NCBI GenBank assembly: GCA_035485275.1
Contig: DATHOE010000001.1
Location: 1-35,613 of the forward strand
Length of the DNA: 35,613 bases
DNA from: DAIDJD01 sp035485275
Lineage (GTDB): Bacteria; Oederibacteriota; JAJYGY01; DAIDJD01
Reading direction: 5' to 3'
Of the stretch, positions 1-7,132 are shown in pieces. Position 1 is the first letter of the stretch. Each line of letters begins with the position of its first letter. The notes under the pieces are model-generated. The model ran no database searches. It was not told the DNA's origin and saw only the letters and a program-made list of their open reading frames with translations. Position numbers and translations under genes: made by a program.

Positions 1-183
1 GGTCACCGACGGGGTGCGCGTGGCCGTCGGGCTCAGGAAGGGGGTCTGGGAGGCGGTCCCGGTGGCGCTGGAGCTGGCCGTTTCCGTGGGGCTCGCGGTG
101 GTGGTCACCGACGGGGTGCGCGTGGCCGTCGGGCTCAGGAAGGGGGTCTGGGAGGCGGTCCCGGTGGCGCTGGAGCTGGCCGT
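1..183. repeat. 102-bp tandem repeat inside the Ser/Thr/Pro gene
   Basis: Bases 1-81 and 103-183 are identical, giving a 102-bp period (34 codons). The last 21 bases of the first unit are similar but not identical to 184-204, and a diverged third unit begins near 205. The array may continue past the left edge. The length is a multiple of three, so copy-number change keeps the frame. Confidence 0.9.
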
Positions 184-1338
184 CCTCGTGGGGCTCGGTG
201 TGGTGGTCGCCGACGCGGTGCGCGTGCCGGTGGGGCTGGCGGTGGTGCTTTGGCTGGGGCTCGCCGTGGCGCTGTAGTTGGGGCTGGCCGTGCTGCTTTG
301 GGTGGGGCTCTGGGTCAGGGTCGCGGACGGGCTCTGGGTGCGGGTGACGGAGGCGGTGGCGCTTAGGGTGGCCGTCAGGCTGGGGGTGCGGCTGGCGCTG
401 GCGCTCTGTGTTGCCGTTACGCTGGGGCTGGGGCTGGCGCTCAGGGTCTGGCTTTGCGTGGCCGAGGCGCTGGCGCTGGGGCTCTGGGTCGCGCTCTGCA
501 CGGCCGTCGCGCTGGGGCTGTAGCTGGCGGTAAGGGTCGCGCTTTGGGTGCCCGTCGGCGTGGGGCTGGTGCTGCGCGTGAACGAGGCGCTGGCACTGGG
601 GCTGGGGCTTCCGGTGGCGCTTTGGGTCGCCGTCACGCTTGGGCTGAGGCTGACGGTCAGGGTGGCGCTTTGAGTGGCGGAGGTGCTGGCGCTCACGCTG
701 GGGCTGTTCGTGGCCGAGGGGCTGCTGCTGGGCGAGACGCTGGGCGTCGGCGTCAGGCTTGGGCTTTGGGTCGGGCTGGCGGTCACGCTGGGCGTGGGGC
801 TTTCCGTTTGGCTCGGGGTGGCGCTCAAGGTGGCCGTGGGAGTCCCTGTGGCGCTGGGCGTGGCCGTGAGGGAGGGGCTCGGGCTCGCGCTCAAGGTGGC
901 CGTGGGGGTCCCCGTGGCGCTGGGTGTGGCCGTGATGGAGGGGCTCGGGGTGGCGCTAAGGGTTGCCGAGAGAGTCCTTGTCGGGCTGGCCGACGGGCTG
1001 GCGCTGGGCGTGGCCGTGAGGCTGGGGATTGGGCTCGCGCTTTGGGTGGCGGAGGCGGTCCAAGTCCGGGTCGCGCTTAGCGTGGCGCTGAAGCTGAAAT
1101 TGGACGTGGGTGTTTGTGATGGTGAAACGGTGTTGCTGGCTGCGGGCGTGTTAAAGGGAACGGTGGTCGGGCTGGGATCGGGCTTGCCGCCTTGCAGGAT
1201 CCTGAAAAAGGGGCTCTCAGGGTCATTCGGATTGTCGCGGCCGGTGGGGCCGTTCAGCCAAAACGGAAAGGCCTGGCCCAGGCTGGGCAGGCATAAGGTC
1301 AAGAGGCACAGAAAGAGGCGGGACTTTAGTCTGGGCAT
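1..1338 (-). CDS. Secreted Ser/Thr/Pro/Ala-repeat protein with N-terminal FPFWL tag (partial)
   Basis: I see one open minus-strand frame of 446 codons from ATG at 1338 to the window edge, with no stop; the 3' end lies outside. Residues 1-23 form a Sec signal peptide (basic start, LFLCLLTLCLPSL core, GQA cleavage site). The mature protein begins FPFWLNGPTGRDNPNDP, a motif shared with the proteins starting at 12397 and 16862. From about residue 70 onward the protein is almost only Ser, Thr, Pro and Ala with scattered Arg, Gln and Gly, built from imperfect short repeats such as SATPSPS and TATPSA. This composition suits an extended, perhaps glycosylated, surface stalk or linker; a folded domain may follow beyond the edge. 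Upstream Shine-Dalgarno is weak (AGGAC). The plus-strand frames over this region are also open because of the repeat, but lack a signal peptide or family resemblance. Function unknown. Confidence 0.8.
   Translation of the reverse strand, partial: MPRLKSRLFLCLLTLCLPSLGQAFPFWLNGPTGRDNPNDPESPFFRILQGGKPDPSPTTVPFNTPAASNTVSPSQTPTSNFSFSATLSATRTWTASATQSASPIPSLTATPSASPSASPTRTLSATLSATPSPSITATPSATGTPTATLSASPSPSLTATPSATGTPTATLSATPSQTESPTPSVTASPTQSPSLTPTPSVSPSSSPSATNSPSVSASTSATQSATLTVSLSPSVTATQSATGSPSPSASASFTRSTSPTPTGTQSATLTASYSPSATAVQSATQSPSASASATQSQTLSASPSPSVTATQSASASRTPSLTATLSATASVTRTQSPSATLTQSPTQSSTASPNYSATASPSQSTTASPTGTRTASATTTPSPTRTASSSATGTASQTPFLSPTATRTPSVTTTASPTETASSSATGTASQTPFLSPTATRTPSVT
821..952. 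repeat. 66-bp tandem repeat inside the Ser/Thr/Pro gene
   Basis: GCGCTCAAGG recurs at 821 and 887, and the surrounding sequence repeats with a 66-bp period (22 codons) and a few substitutions. The minus-strand product is a repeated Ser/Thr/Pro-rich unit containing TATPSATGTPTATLSA. Frame is preserved. Confidence 0.75.
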
Positions 1339-1591
1339 GTCCTGCACGATGCTTACGTTTGTTTAAGTTTGCTTATAGGAATGGTATGGATGTCCACGGC
1401 GGCGGACCTCCTCAATTTGGGTCGTTTGTATGATGAAATCCAGTCATTGACATGAAATTTAGAATTTCTTGGTAGGTTTTTTGGCAGGAATAAGGCGAAA
1501 TGCCTTGGAATCGGGAGATGATCGGCACATCTTAGCGGTTTGGGCCCGCAGGACAGGCCGCGCCTTGCCCCCACCCCAAGACCTTGAGCGC

Positions 1592-2011
1592 TCAGGCGCC
1601 CAGCCATTTCCTGAAACGCGGGGTGAACAGAAGCCAGGCCATGTAGATGCCGATCAGGGTGGAGGCATAGGACAGCCACAGGAACAGCCCCGTGCGGACC
1701 ATGGCGCCGGGGAAAAGGATCCTCAGGCAGATGGCGCCCGCCAGGCTGGCCACGAAAATCCATTGCGCCACGACGCTGCGCCTGCGGGTGATGAAATAGA
1801 CGTTCAACACGAAGAGCGTCTGGAACAGGGCGAAGGAAGCCAGCGCCGATGCCGCCACGAAGAACCACTGGTCCGGTCCGGAGACTTTGACGCCGAACTG
1901 GAATTCCGGGATCAGGTCCAGGGAATCAAAGGCAACGGAAAGCGCGGTGAGCAGCTCAAAGCCGCGGATGTGGGAGGGGAGCTTGGCCCAGGGCAGGTGT
2001 TTTTTCGGCAT
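1592..2011 (-). CDS. Four-helix integral membrane protein, unknown function
   Basis: The predicted protein has 139 residues. It starts with a short polar stretch (MPKKHLPWAKLPSH) and has about four hydrophobic segments: around residues 18-34, 50-72 (FFVAASALASFALFQTLFVL), 83-100 (VAQWIFVASLAGAICLRI) and 107-128. A basic tail (TPRFRKWLGA) closes it. There are no catalytic motifs and I do not recognise a family. Codon pattern and GC match the neighbours. No strong Shine-Dalgarno precedes ATG 2011. An overlapping minus frame at 1353-1868 is judged a shadow. The product may be a small inner-membrane protein of unknown role. Confidence 0.7.
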   Translation of the reverse strand: MPKKHLPWAKLPSHIRGFELLTALSVAFDSLDLIPEFQFGVKVSGPDQWFFVAASALASFALFQTLFVLNVYFITRRRSVVAQWIFVASLAGAICLRILFPGAMVRTGLFLWLSYASTLIGIYMAWLLFTPRFRKWLGA

Positions 2012-2201
2012 GGATTAGGTCCGTCCGGTCGGGCTATTTTTTCATCGCCGGTCCCGCTAAGCGGAACCCTGGCGCATCAGTGTACAGGGCGCGCCTTTTT
2101 GAAAACAGGTCTTTGGGGAGGCCCGCCGCTTTTTCTTGAAATCCGGGGGCCGGGATGGGATGGTGCTCTTGGCCCGAAAACCGGCGCTTGGGGTGTCATC
2201 C

Positions 2202-2465
2202 ATGAAGACAAAAAAAGGCGGATCACGGCTTAAGGCGGGGAGGGAATCGAACCCGGTCGTCCGGGCGCTGGTGGAGATGGCTTTCATCATCTTCCTGTTC
2301 TACTCCAACCTCCTGATGGGCGAGTTCACGCGGGCCAACGCGGGGCAGGGAAAGAGCCTGCTGAGCGCCATGCAGGACGTCGTCACGCCGGCCAACTTCT
2401 GCATCGCCGTGGTGTCGGCGCTGGTGGGCTACCTGATCTTCGAATTCCTGCGGAAAAAAATCTGA
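2202..2465 (+). CDS. Small two-helix membrane protein, unknown function
   Basis: I chose ATG 2202 (MKTKKGGSRLKAG) rather than the upstream in-frame ATG at 2136, because the extra residues overlap intergenic sequence and add nothing recognisable. The 87-residue product has a basic N-terminus and two predicted membrane helices, near residues 24-40 (VRALVEMAFIIFLFYSNLL) and 63-81 (FCIAVVSALVGYLIFEFL). It ends in a basic LRKKI tail. The topology suggests both ends in the cytoplasm. No family is recognised. A strong bidirectional terminator follows 45 bases downstream. Confidence 0.65.
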   Translation: MKTKKGGSRLKAGRESNPVVRALVEMAFIIFLFYSNLLMGEFTRANAGQGKSLLSAMQDVVTPANFCIAVVSALVGYLIFEFLRKKI

Positions 2466-2504
2466 GGCTCCCGCCCCCCTTTTGGTGTGCGCGATGGGCC
2501 CAAT

Positions 2505-2536
2505 AAAAAACCGCCGGAGAAGCTCCGGCGGTTTTT
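2505..2536. terminator. Bidirectional Rho-independent terminator
   Basis: A perfect 9-bp stem (CCGCCGGAG at 2511-2519, CTCCGGCGG at 2523-2531) closes a 3-base loop. It has AAAAAA on the left and TTTTT on the right, so it can end both the plus gene at 2202 and the minus gene at 2591. Confidence 0.9.
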
Positions 2537-2590
2537 ATTTGCGGCCGATCAGGGCTGCCAGGCTTTTGGCCGGGCCCGCCCCGGGTTGAT

Positions 2591-2896
2591 CTAGTAGTGG
2601 TTCGATTCGATCCAGTTGAGCGTGTCCAAGGCGGCGTTGATCTGGCGGATGGCCTTGTCCCTGGCCGGGCCGCGGTGCCGGGGATCGTTCCACAGCACGT
2701 GCTTGGCGTGCTGCAGCGCGCGGGCGGCCTCGAAGATATGGGGATCGTGGTGATTGTCGCCGAAATGGAAATGGGCGTTGTCATCGGCGCCGAGGTTCAC
2801 GGCGAAGCCGATCTCGTCGGCATGGACCAGGGCCGGGGCGAAAGACGCCACCGACAGGCCCAGGGCCAGGCATCCTACCAACCAGGTTTTCTTCAT
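2591..2896 (-). CDS. Small exported His-rich protein, unknown function
   Basis: ATG 2896 is chosen because AAGGAG sits 8 bases upstream and a clear signal peptide follows (MKKTWLVGCLALGLSVASFA, then PALVHA). The product has 101 residues. The mature part carries a His/Asp-rich stretch (NAHFHFGDNHHDPH) and then an amphipathic helical region with HAKHVLW and RQINAALDTLNWIE. The His cluster hints at metal binding, but that is inference. No family is recognised. A sigma70-like promoter lies upstream at 2946-2974, and the terminator at 2505-2536 follows the stop. Confidence 0.75.
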   Translation of the reverse strand: MKKTWLVGCLALGLSVASFAPALVHADEIGFAVNLGADDNAHFHFGDNHHDPHIFEAARALQHAKHVLWNDPRHRGPARDKAIRQINAALDTLNWIESNHY

Positions 2897-2945
2897 AGCT
2901 TGGACTCCTTGAGGGAGGACTTGTGCCAAATGGGCCGGCCTAAGC

Positions 2946-2974
2946 GATTTAGGAGGCCACAAAAAGCACGACAA
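2946..2974 (-). promoter_or_regulatory. Sigma70-like promoter for the His-rich exported protein
   Basis: On the minus strand, TTGTCG, a 17-base spacer, then TAAATC. It lies about 50 bases upstream of ATG 2896 and is divergent from the sdh promoter. Confidence 0.5.
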
Positions 2975-3029
2975 TGATACAACGCCCGGAGCAGGCCGTT
3001 TATTTTATTTTTTTCTTGGGTCCGGATTC

Positions 3030-3078
3030 TTGACCTGCGCCCCGGAGGCTTCCTATAGTATAGGTTCGGCGTCCGTCC
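3030..3078 (+). promoter_or_regulatory. sdh operon promoter with palindrome and block shared with rrf2-suf
   Basis: TTGACC at 3030-3035, an 18-base spacer and TATAGT at 3054-3059 form a good sigma70-type promoter, with a T-rich, UP-element-like tract just upstream (2999-3015). The -10 lies inside the palindrome CCTATAGTATAGG (3052-3064). The following AGGTTCGG and TCCGTCC are also found, in the same order, at the rrf2-suf promoter (33443-33467). This suggests a common regulator, possibly the Rrf2 protein encoded at 33491. The operator role is inference. Confidence 0.65.
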
Positions 3079-3086
3079 CCGATCCC

Positions 3087-3818
3087 ATGCCCTTCAAGGC
3101 CCTCATGCAAGACCGCCACTATTTTTTGCTCAAGCGCCTGCACTCGCTCGCGGGCGTGGTGCCCTTGGCCGGCTTCGTGATCTTCCACCTCTACGAGAAC
3201 TCCCACAGCGTCGCCGGGCAGGCCGCCTTCAACAGCACCGTGGAGAACATCCGCAGCCAGCCCTACCTTTACATCCTTGAGCTGGGCCTGCTCAGCCCGC
3301 TGCTGTTCCACGCGCTCATGGGCATATGGCTCGCCCGCGCGGCGAAGCACAATGTGGGACGCTATCCCACCGCCCAGAACATCGGCTATACCCTGCAGCG
3401 CTGCACCGGCATCATCCTGCTGCTGTTCATCACCTTCCACCTCTACACCACGCGCTTCGCCGGCATCCCCTCGGACCAGATGTTCCAGCACCTGGCGGGC
3501 GAGTTCAGCCGTCCCCTGTGGGCCCTGTTCTATGTCCTGGGAATCCTGTCCGCGGCCTACCACCTCAGCAACGGCCTGTGGGGTTTCAGCGTTTCGTGGG
3601 GCCTGGTCAGCGGCCAGAAGAGCATGGACCTGGCCTGGAAGGCCTGCATGGGCTTGGGGCTAGCCGTAGCCCTGATGGGCCTCAACGCCCTGGCCGGTTT
3701 TGAGGGCCATGGCCTGGACATCTTCCAGCACGACAAGACGCAGGCTCCTCCGGCGCTCTCCAGCGTGCCGGCCGCGCCCGCGGCCCCACCCCAGTCCCAG
3801 CCCCTGCCTACCCCTTAG
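3087..3818 (+). CDS. sdhC: Succinate dehydrogenase/fumarate reductase cytochrome b subunit
   Basis: This is the membrane anchor of succinate:quinone oxidoreductase, of the single-subunit, five-helix, di-heme type (cytochrome b558 family, as in Bacillus and Wolinella). The N-terminal RHYFLLKRLHSLAG followed by GFVIFHLYENS carries His residues typical of the heme ligands. Later segments contain LLFHALMGIW, LLFITFHLYTTRF and ILSAAYHLSNGLWGF, again with one His per helix. The C-terminus is an unusual Pro/Ala-rich tail (APAAPPQSQPLP). ATG 3087 gives 243 residues; ATG 3105 is an alternative start. The in-frame TTG at 3030 is part of the -35 element, so it cannot be the start. Twelve bases separate its stop from sdhA. 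Confidence 0.92.
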   Translation: MPFKALMQDRHYFLLKRLHSLAGVVPLAGFVIFHLYENSHSVAGQAAFNSTVENIRSQPYLYILELGLLSPLLFHALMGIWLARAAKHNVGRYPTAQNIGYTLQRCTGIILLLFITFHLYTTRFAGIPSDQMFQHLAGEFSRPLWALFYVLGILSAAYHLSNGLWGFSVSWGLVSGQKSMDLAWKACMGLGLAVALMGLNALAGFEGHGLDIFQHDKTQAPPALSSVPAAPAAPPQSQPLPTP

Positions 3819-3829
3819 GATCCTTCAAG

Positions 3830-5632
3830 ATGTCCAAATACATCGTCGTCGGCGGCGGCCTGGCCGGTCTCATGGCCACCATCAAGCTTGCCGAAGCCGG
3901 GCAGGACGTTCTGCTCTTCAGCATCGTTCCGGTCAAGCGCAGCCACAGCGTCTGCGCCCAGGGCGGCATCAACGCGGCCGTCAACATCAAGGGCGAGAAC
4001 GACAGCCCGGAGATCCACACCTACGACACCATCAAGGGCGGGGACTTCCTGGCAGAGCAGCCTCCGGTCAAGGAGATGTGCTACGCCGCCCCCAGCATCA
4101 TCTACATGTTCGACCGCATGGGGGTCGCCTTCAGCCGCACCCCGGAGGGCAACCTCGACTTCCGCCGCTTCGGCGGCACGCTATACCACCGCACCGCCTT
4201 TGCCGGCGCCACCACCGGCCAGCAGCTCCTCTACGCCCTCGACGAGCAGGTGCGGCGCTGGGAGGCCGAGGGCCGGGTCAAGAAATTCGAGGGTTGGGAG
4301 GCCCTCAGCGTGGTGCAGGACGATGCCGGCGCCTGCCGCGGGCTCTGCGCCGTGCACCTGAGCAGCCTGCGCGTGCAGACCTTCCCGGGTGACGCGGTCA
4401 TCCTTGCCAGCGGCGGGCCCGGCCAGATCTACCGCCAGAGCACCCACTCCATGGTCAACACCGGCTCCATCATGAGCAGCGTGTTCCAGCAGGGGGCGCT
4501 CTTCGGCAACCCGGAAATGATCCAGATCCACCCCACCGCCATCCCCGGCAACGACAAGCTGCGCCTGATGTCCGAGAGCGCGCGCGGGGAAGGCGGCCGC
4601 GTGTGGGTGCCCAAGACCAAGGGCGACAAGCGCGGACCCAAGGAGATACCCGAGGCGGAACGCTGGTACTTCCTGGAAGAGAAGTACCCGGTCTTCAAGA
4701 ACCTGGTGCCGCGCGACGTGGCCAGCCGCGAGATCTTCCACGCCGTGGTGGACTTAGGGATGGGCGTGGGCGGCGGCATGGCGGCCTACCTCGACCTGAC
4801 CCACATTGACAAGGCCACCCTGAACCGCAAACTGGGCGGCATCCTCGAGATCTACGAGAAGTTCACCGGCGAGGACCCGCGCGAAGTGCCCATGAAGGTG
4901 TTCCCGGCCATGCACTACAGCATGGGCGGCCTGTGGGTGGACTATGAGGCCAAGGCCGACGGCTTCCTCAACCGCCAGAGCCCGCGCAACCAGTCCACCA
5001 ACATCGCCGGCCTCTACGCCATCGGCGAATGCGACTACCAGTACCACGGCGCCAACCGCCTGGGCGCCAACAGCCTGCTGAGCTGCGTGTTCAGCGGCCA
5101 GCTGGTGGCCCCCGCGGTGCAGTCCTACGCCAAGAACCTCAAGGCCGGCGAGGCCTCCGGCGCGGTGTTCGAGGCCGAGCGCAAGCGCTGGGAGGACCGC
5201 CTCAGCGGCATCGGCCGCATGCAGGGCCGTGAGAACCCCTATGCCCTGCACCGCGAGCTGGGGCACCTGATGGTCAACGACGTCAGCATCGTGCGCGAGA
5301 ACGGCCGGCTGAAGCAGGCCCTGGCCAAGATCGCCGAGTTCAGGGAGCGCTGGAACCAGGTCGCCTGCGTCGACGAGAACGCCTGGTACAACCACCCCAA
5401 GCTGTTCATCAACCAGCTGTACAACATGCTGGTGGCGGCGGAAGCGATCACGCTCGGCGCGCTGGAGCGGGACGAGAGCCGCGGGGCCCACTACAAGCCG
5501 GCCTTCCCCACGCGGGACGACTCCAAGTACATGCGCACCACCCTGGCCCAATGGACGGGGCAGAACGTGAAGCTGAGCTTCAAAGACATCGACACCAGCT
5601 TGTACAAGCCCGTGACGCGCCACTATGACTGA
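3830..5632 (+). CDS. sdhA: Succinate dehydrogenase/fumarate reductase flavoprotein subunit
   Basis: This subunit oxidises succinate to fumarate (or the reverse) at a covalent FAD. In its 600 residues I see the dinucleotide motif VVGGGLAGL (residues 6-14) and the SHSVCAQGG motif, whose His39 is the expected FAD attachment site. HPTAIPG, SARGEGGRVW, MHYSMGGLWVDY and GANRLGANSLLS supply the substrate-binding His and Arg residues of the family. Length and motif order are normal for the non-proteobacterial SdhA/FrdA group that pairs with a cytochrome b558-type anchor. AGGA lies upstream of the start. It is the second gene of the sdh operon. Direction of catalysis in vivo cannot be told from sequence. 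Confidence 0.96.
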   Translation: MSKYIVVGGGLAGLMATIKLAEAGQDVLLFSIVPVKRSHSVCAQGGINAAVNIKGENDSPEIHTYDTIKGGDFLAEQPPVKEMCYAAPSIIYMFDRMGVAFSRTPEGNLDFRRFGGTLYHRTAFAGATTGQQLLYALDEQVRRWEAEGRVKKFEGWEALSVVQDDAGACRGLCAVHLSSLRVQTFPGDAVILASGGPGQIYRQSTHSMVNTGSIMSSVFQQGALFGNPEMIQIHPTAIPGNDKLRLMSESARGEGGRVWVPKTKGDKRGPKEIPEAERWYFLEEKYPVFKNLVPRDVASREIFHAVVDLGMGVGGGMAAYLDLTHIDKATLNRKLGGILEIYEKFTGEDPREVPMKVFPAMHYSMGGLWVDYEAKADGFLNRQSPRNQSTNIAGLYAIGECDYQYHGANRLGANSLLSCVFSGQLVAPAVQSYAKNLKAGEASGAVFEAERKRWEDRLSGIGRMQGRENPYALHRELGHLMVNDVSIVRENGRLKQALAKIAEFRERWNQVACVDENAWYNHPKLFINQLYNMLVAAEAITLGALERDESRGAHYKPAFPTRDDSKYMRTTLAQWTGQNVKLSFKDIDTSLYKPVTRHYD

Positions 5633-5639
5633 GGCCCCA

Positions 5640-6416
5640 ATGTCCAAGACCATCGAGCTCCGCATCCTGCGGCAGGACACCGAGGAATCCGCCCCCTACT
5701 GGGACGACTTCTCCATGGCCTGGTCCGAGAACATGAACGTCATCGCCTGCCTCATGGAGATCCAGCTCAACCCCGTGAACAAGGCCGGCAAGAAGGTCAA
5801 TCCGGTGGTGTGGGAGAGCAACTGCCTCGAGGAGGTCTGCGGCGCCTGCTCCATGCTCATCAACGGCAAGCCCCGCCAGGCCTGCACCGCCCTGGTGGAC
5901 CGCCTGCCGCAGCCCATCACGATCCAGCCCCTGAGCAAGTTCAAGGTCGTGCGCGACCTGGTGGTGGACCGCAGCCCGATGTTCCAGGCCCTGTCCAAGG
6001 TCAAGGCCTGGATGCCCCTGGACGGCACCTACGACCTGGGCCCCGGGCCCAAGATCTCCTCCGCCCAGGCCGAGCGCATCTACACCTTCGCCCGCTGCAT
6101 GACCTGCGGTTGTTGCATGGAAGCCTGCCCGCAGTACAATGCCGGAAGCGATTTCATCGGCCCGGCGCCCCTGGGCCAGGCCAACCTCTTCAGCCAGCAC
6201 GGCAGCGGCGCCTTGAACAAGGAAGAGCGCCTGCAGGCGGTCATGGGCAAGGGCGGGGTGGCGGACTGCGGCAAGGCCCAGAACTGCTCCAAGGCCTGCC
6301 CCAAGGACATCCCCCTGACCGAGGCCATCGCCGAACTGTCCATGGAAACCACCAAGCAGATGGTCAAGGATCTCCTCGCCAAGGGGACGCCCCGCAATTT
6401 CGGCGGGCCGGCCTGA
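5640..6416 (+). CDS. sdhB: Succinate dehydrogenase/fumarate reductase iron-sulfur subunit
   Basis: This subunit carries electrons from the flavin to the membrane quinone site. Cys62, Cys67, Cys70 and Cys82 (NCLEEVCGAC ... RQAC) form the [2Fe-2S] site. CMTCGCCMEACP and CGKAQNCSKACP supply the [4Fe-4S] and [3Fe-4S] or second cubane ligands. ATG 5640 is preferred over ATG 5625, which overlaps the sdhA stop, because GAGG lies 6 bases before 5640. This gives 258 residues. Operon order C-A-B is the usual one for this family. Its clusters depend on Fe-S assembly, which fits the promoter similarity with the suf genes at the right end of the window. Confidence 0.95.
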   Translation: MSKTIELRILRQDTEESAPYWDDFSMAWSENMNVIACLMEIQLNPVNKAGKKVNPVVWESNCLEEVCGACSMLINGKPRQACTALVDRLPQPITIQPLSKFKVVRDLVVDRSPMFQALSKVKAWMPLDGTYDLGPGPKISSAQAERIYTFARCMTCGCCMEACPQYNAGSDFIGPAPLGQANLFSQHGSGALNKEERLQAVMGKGGVADCGKAQNCSKACPKDIPLTEAIAELSMETTKQMVKDLLAKGTPRNFGGPA

Positions 6417-6442
6417 GGCGGGCTTCACCCTCAAAGGACGCC

Positions 6443-7045
6443 ATGAAACTGTCCAGCATCTCCATCCTCGGATTGGCCGGCCTGGGCCTGCTGCTGTGCT
6501 GCGCGCCGGCGCGCGCCACGGATTCCGCCCAGGGCGGCGGCGCCGCCCCGGCGCTGAGCGCGACGGCCTCCGCCCCGGCCGCGCCCAAGCACAAGCATAA
6601 GCACAAGGTCTACCACGCCGCCGCGGACGCGGTGCCGGACTTCACCCTCGACACGGTGGACGGCAAGCCCTTCCATCTGCGCGACCACATCGGGCAGGTG
6701 GTGCTGATCGACTTCTGGGCCACCTGGTGCGGCCCCTGCCGCATGGCCATTCCCCACCTGATCGAGCTGCAGAAGCGCTACGGCGGCAGGAACTTCACCG
6801 TGGTGGGCGTGAGCCTGGACCAGCAGGGCCCGGCCGTGGTGGCGCCCTTCGCCCAGGCCTGGAACCTCAACTACCCCGTGGTGGTGGACCAGGACGGATC
6901 CCTTTCGCACCTCTACGGCGACATCAGGGCCATCCCCACGACCTTCGTGATCGACCGCGAAGGCCGCGTGGTCGGCGACCCCCTGGTCGGATACCGGCCC
7001 TACGACGACTACAAAGAGCTGGTCCTGAAGGCTCTCAAGAGCTGA
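6443..7045 (+). CDS. Exported TlpA/ResA-like thioredoxin-fold protein
   Basis: The 200-residue product has a signal peptide (core ILGLAGLGLLLCC, then APARA), a Lys/His run (KHKHKHK, residues 49-55) and a thioredoxin-like domain. FWATWCGPCR places the redox pair at Cys96 and Cys99; IPTTFVIDREG includes the family cis-proline. Such proteins reduce disulfides outside the cytoplasm, often during cytochrome c maturation or as peroxiredoxin-like reductases. It lies 26 bases after sdhB with AAAGGA before the ATG, and a terminator follows, so it is probably the last sdh operon gene. A link to the exported cytochrome c at 18482 is only a guess. The Cys-Cys pair before APARA is not a good lipobox. Confidence 0.88.
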   Translation: MKLSSISILGLAGLGLLLCCAPARATDSAQGGGAAPALSATASAPAAPKHKHKHKVYHAAADAVPDFTLDTVDGKPFHLRDHIGQVVLIDFWATWCGPCRMAIPHLIELQKRYGGRNFTVVGVSLDQQGPAVVAPFAQAWNLNYPVVVDQDGSLSHLYGDIRAIPTTFVIDREGRVVGDPLVGYRPYDDYKELVLKALKS

Positions 7046-7074
7046 ACAGGGCCGGGGGCCTCTCCCGAAGCAGG

Positions 7075-7101
7075 ACGCCCGGAGCCTTTTCCGGGCGTTT
7101 T
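7075..7101 (+). terminator. Rho-independent terminator of the sdh operon
   Basis: A 9-bp perfect stem (ACGCCCGGA at 7075-7083, TCCGGGCGT at 7090-7098), a 6-base loop and a short T-run (7098-7101). Confidence 0.85.
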
Positions 7102-7132
7102 GTCTTAGGGGCCGTCCCAAGAAAGCGCCGCC

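Noticed and set aside
14..1366. Several plus-strand open frames over the left repeat region
   Set aside because: They arise from the repeat structure and GC bias. Only the minus frame has a signal peptide and the tag shared with two other secreted proteins.
5810..6442. Upstream extension of the thioredoxin-like gene
   Set aside because: It lies out of frame over sdhB. The true start at 6443 has a ribosome site and signal peptide.
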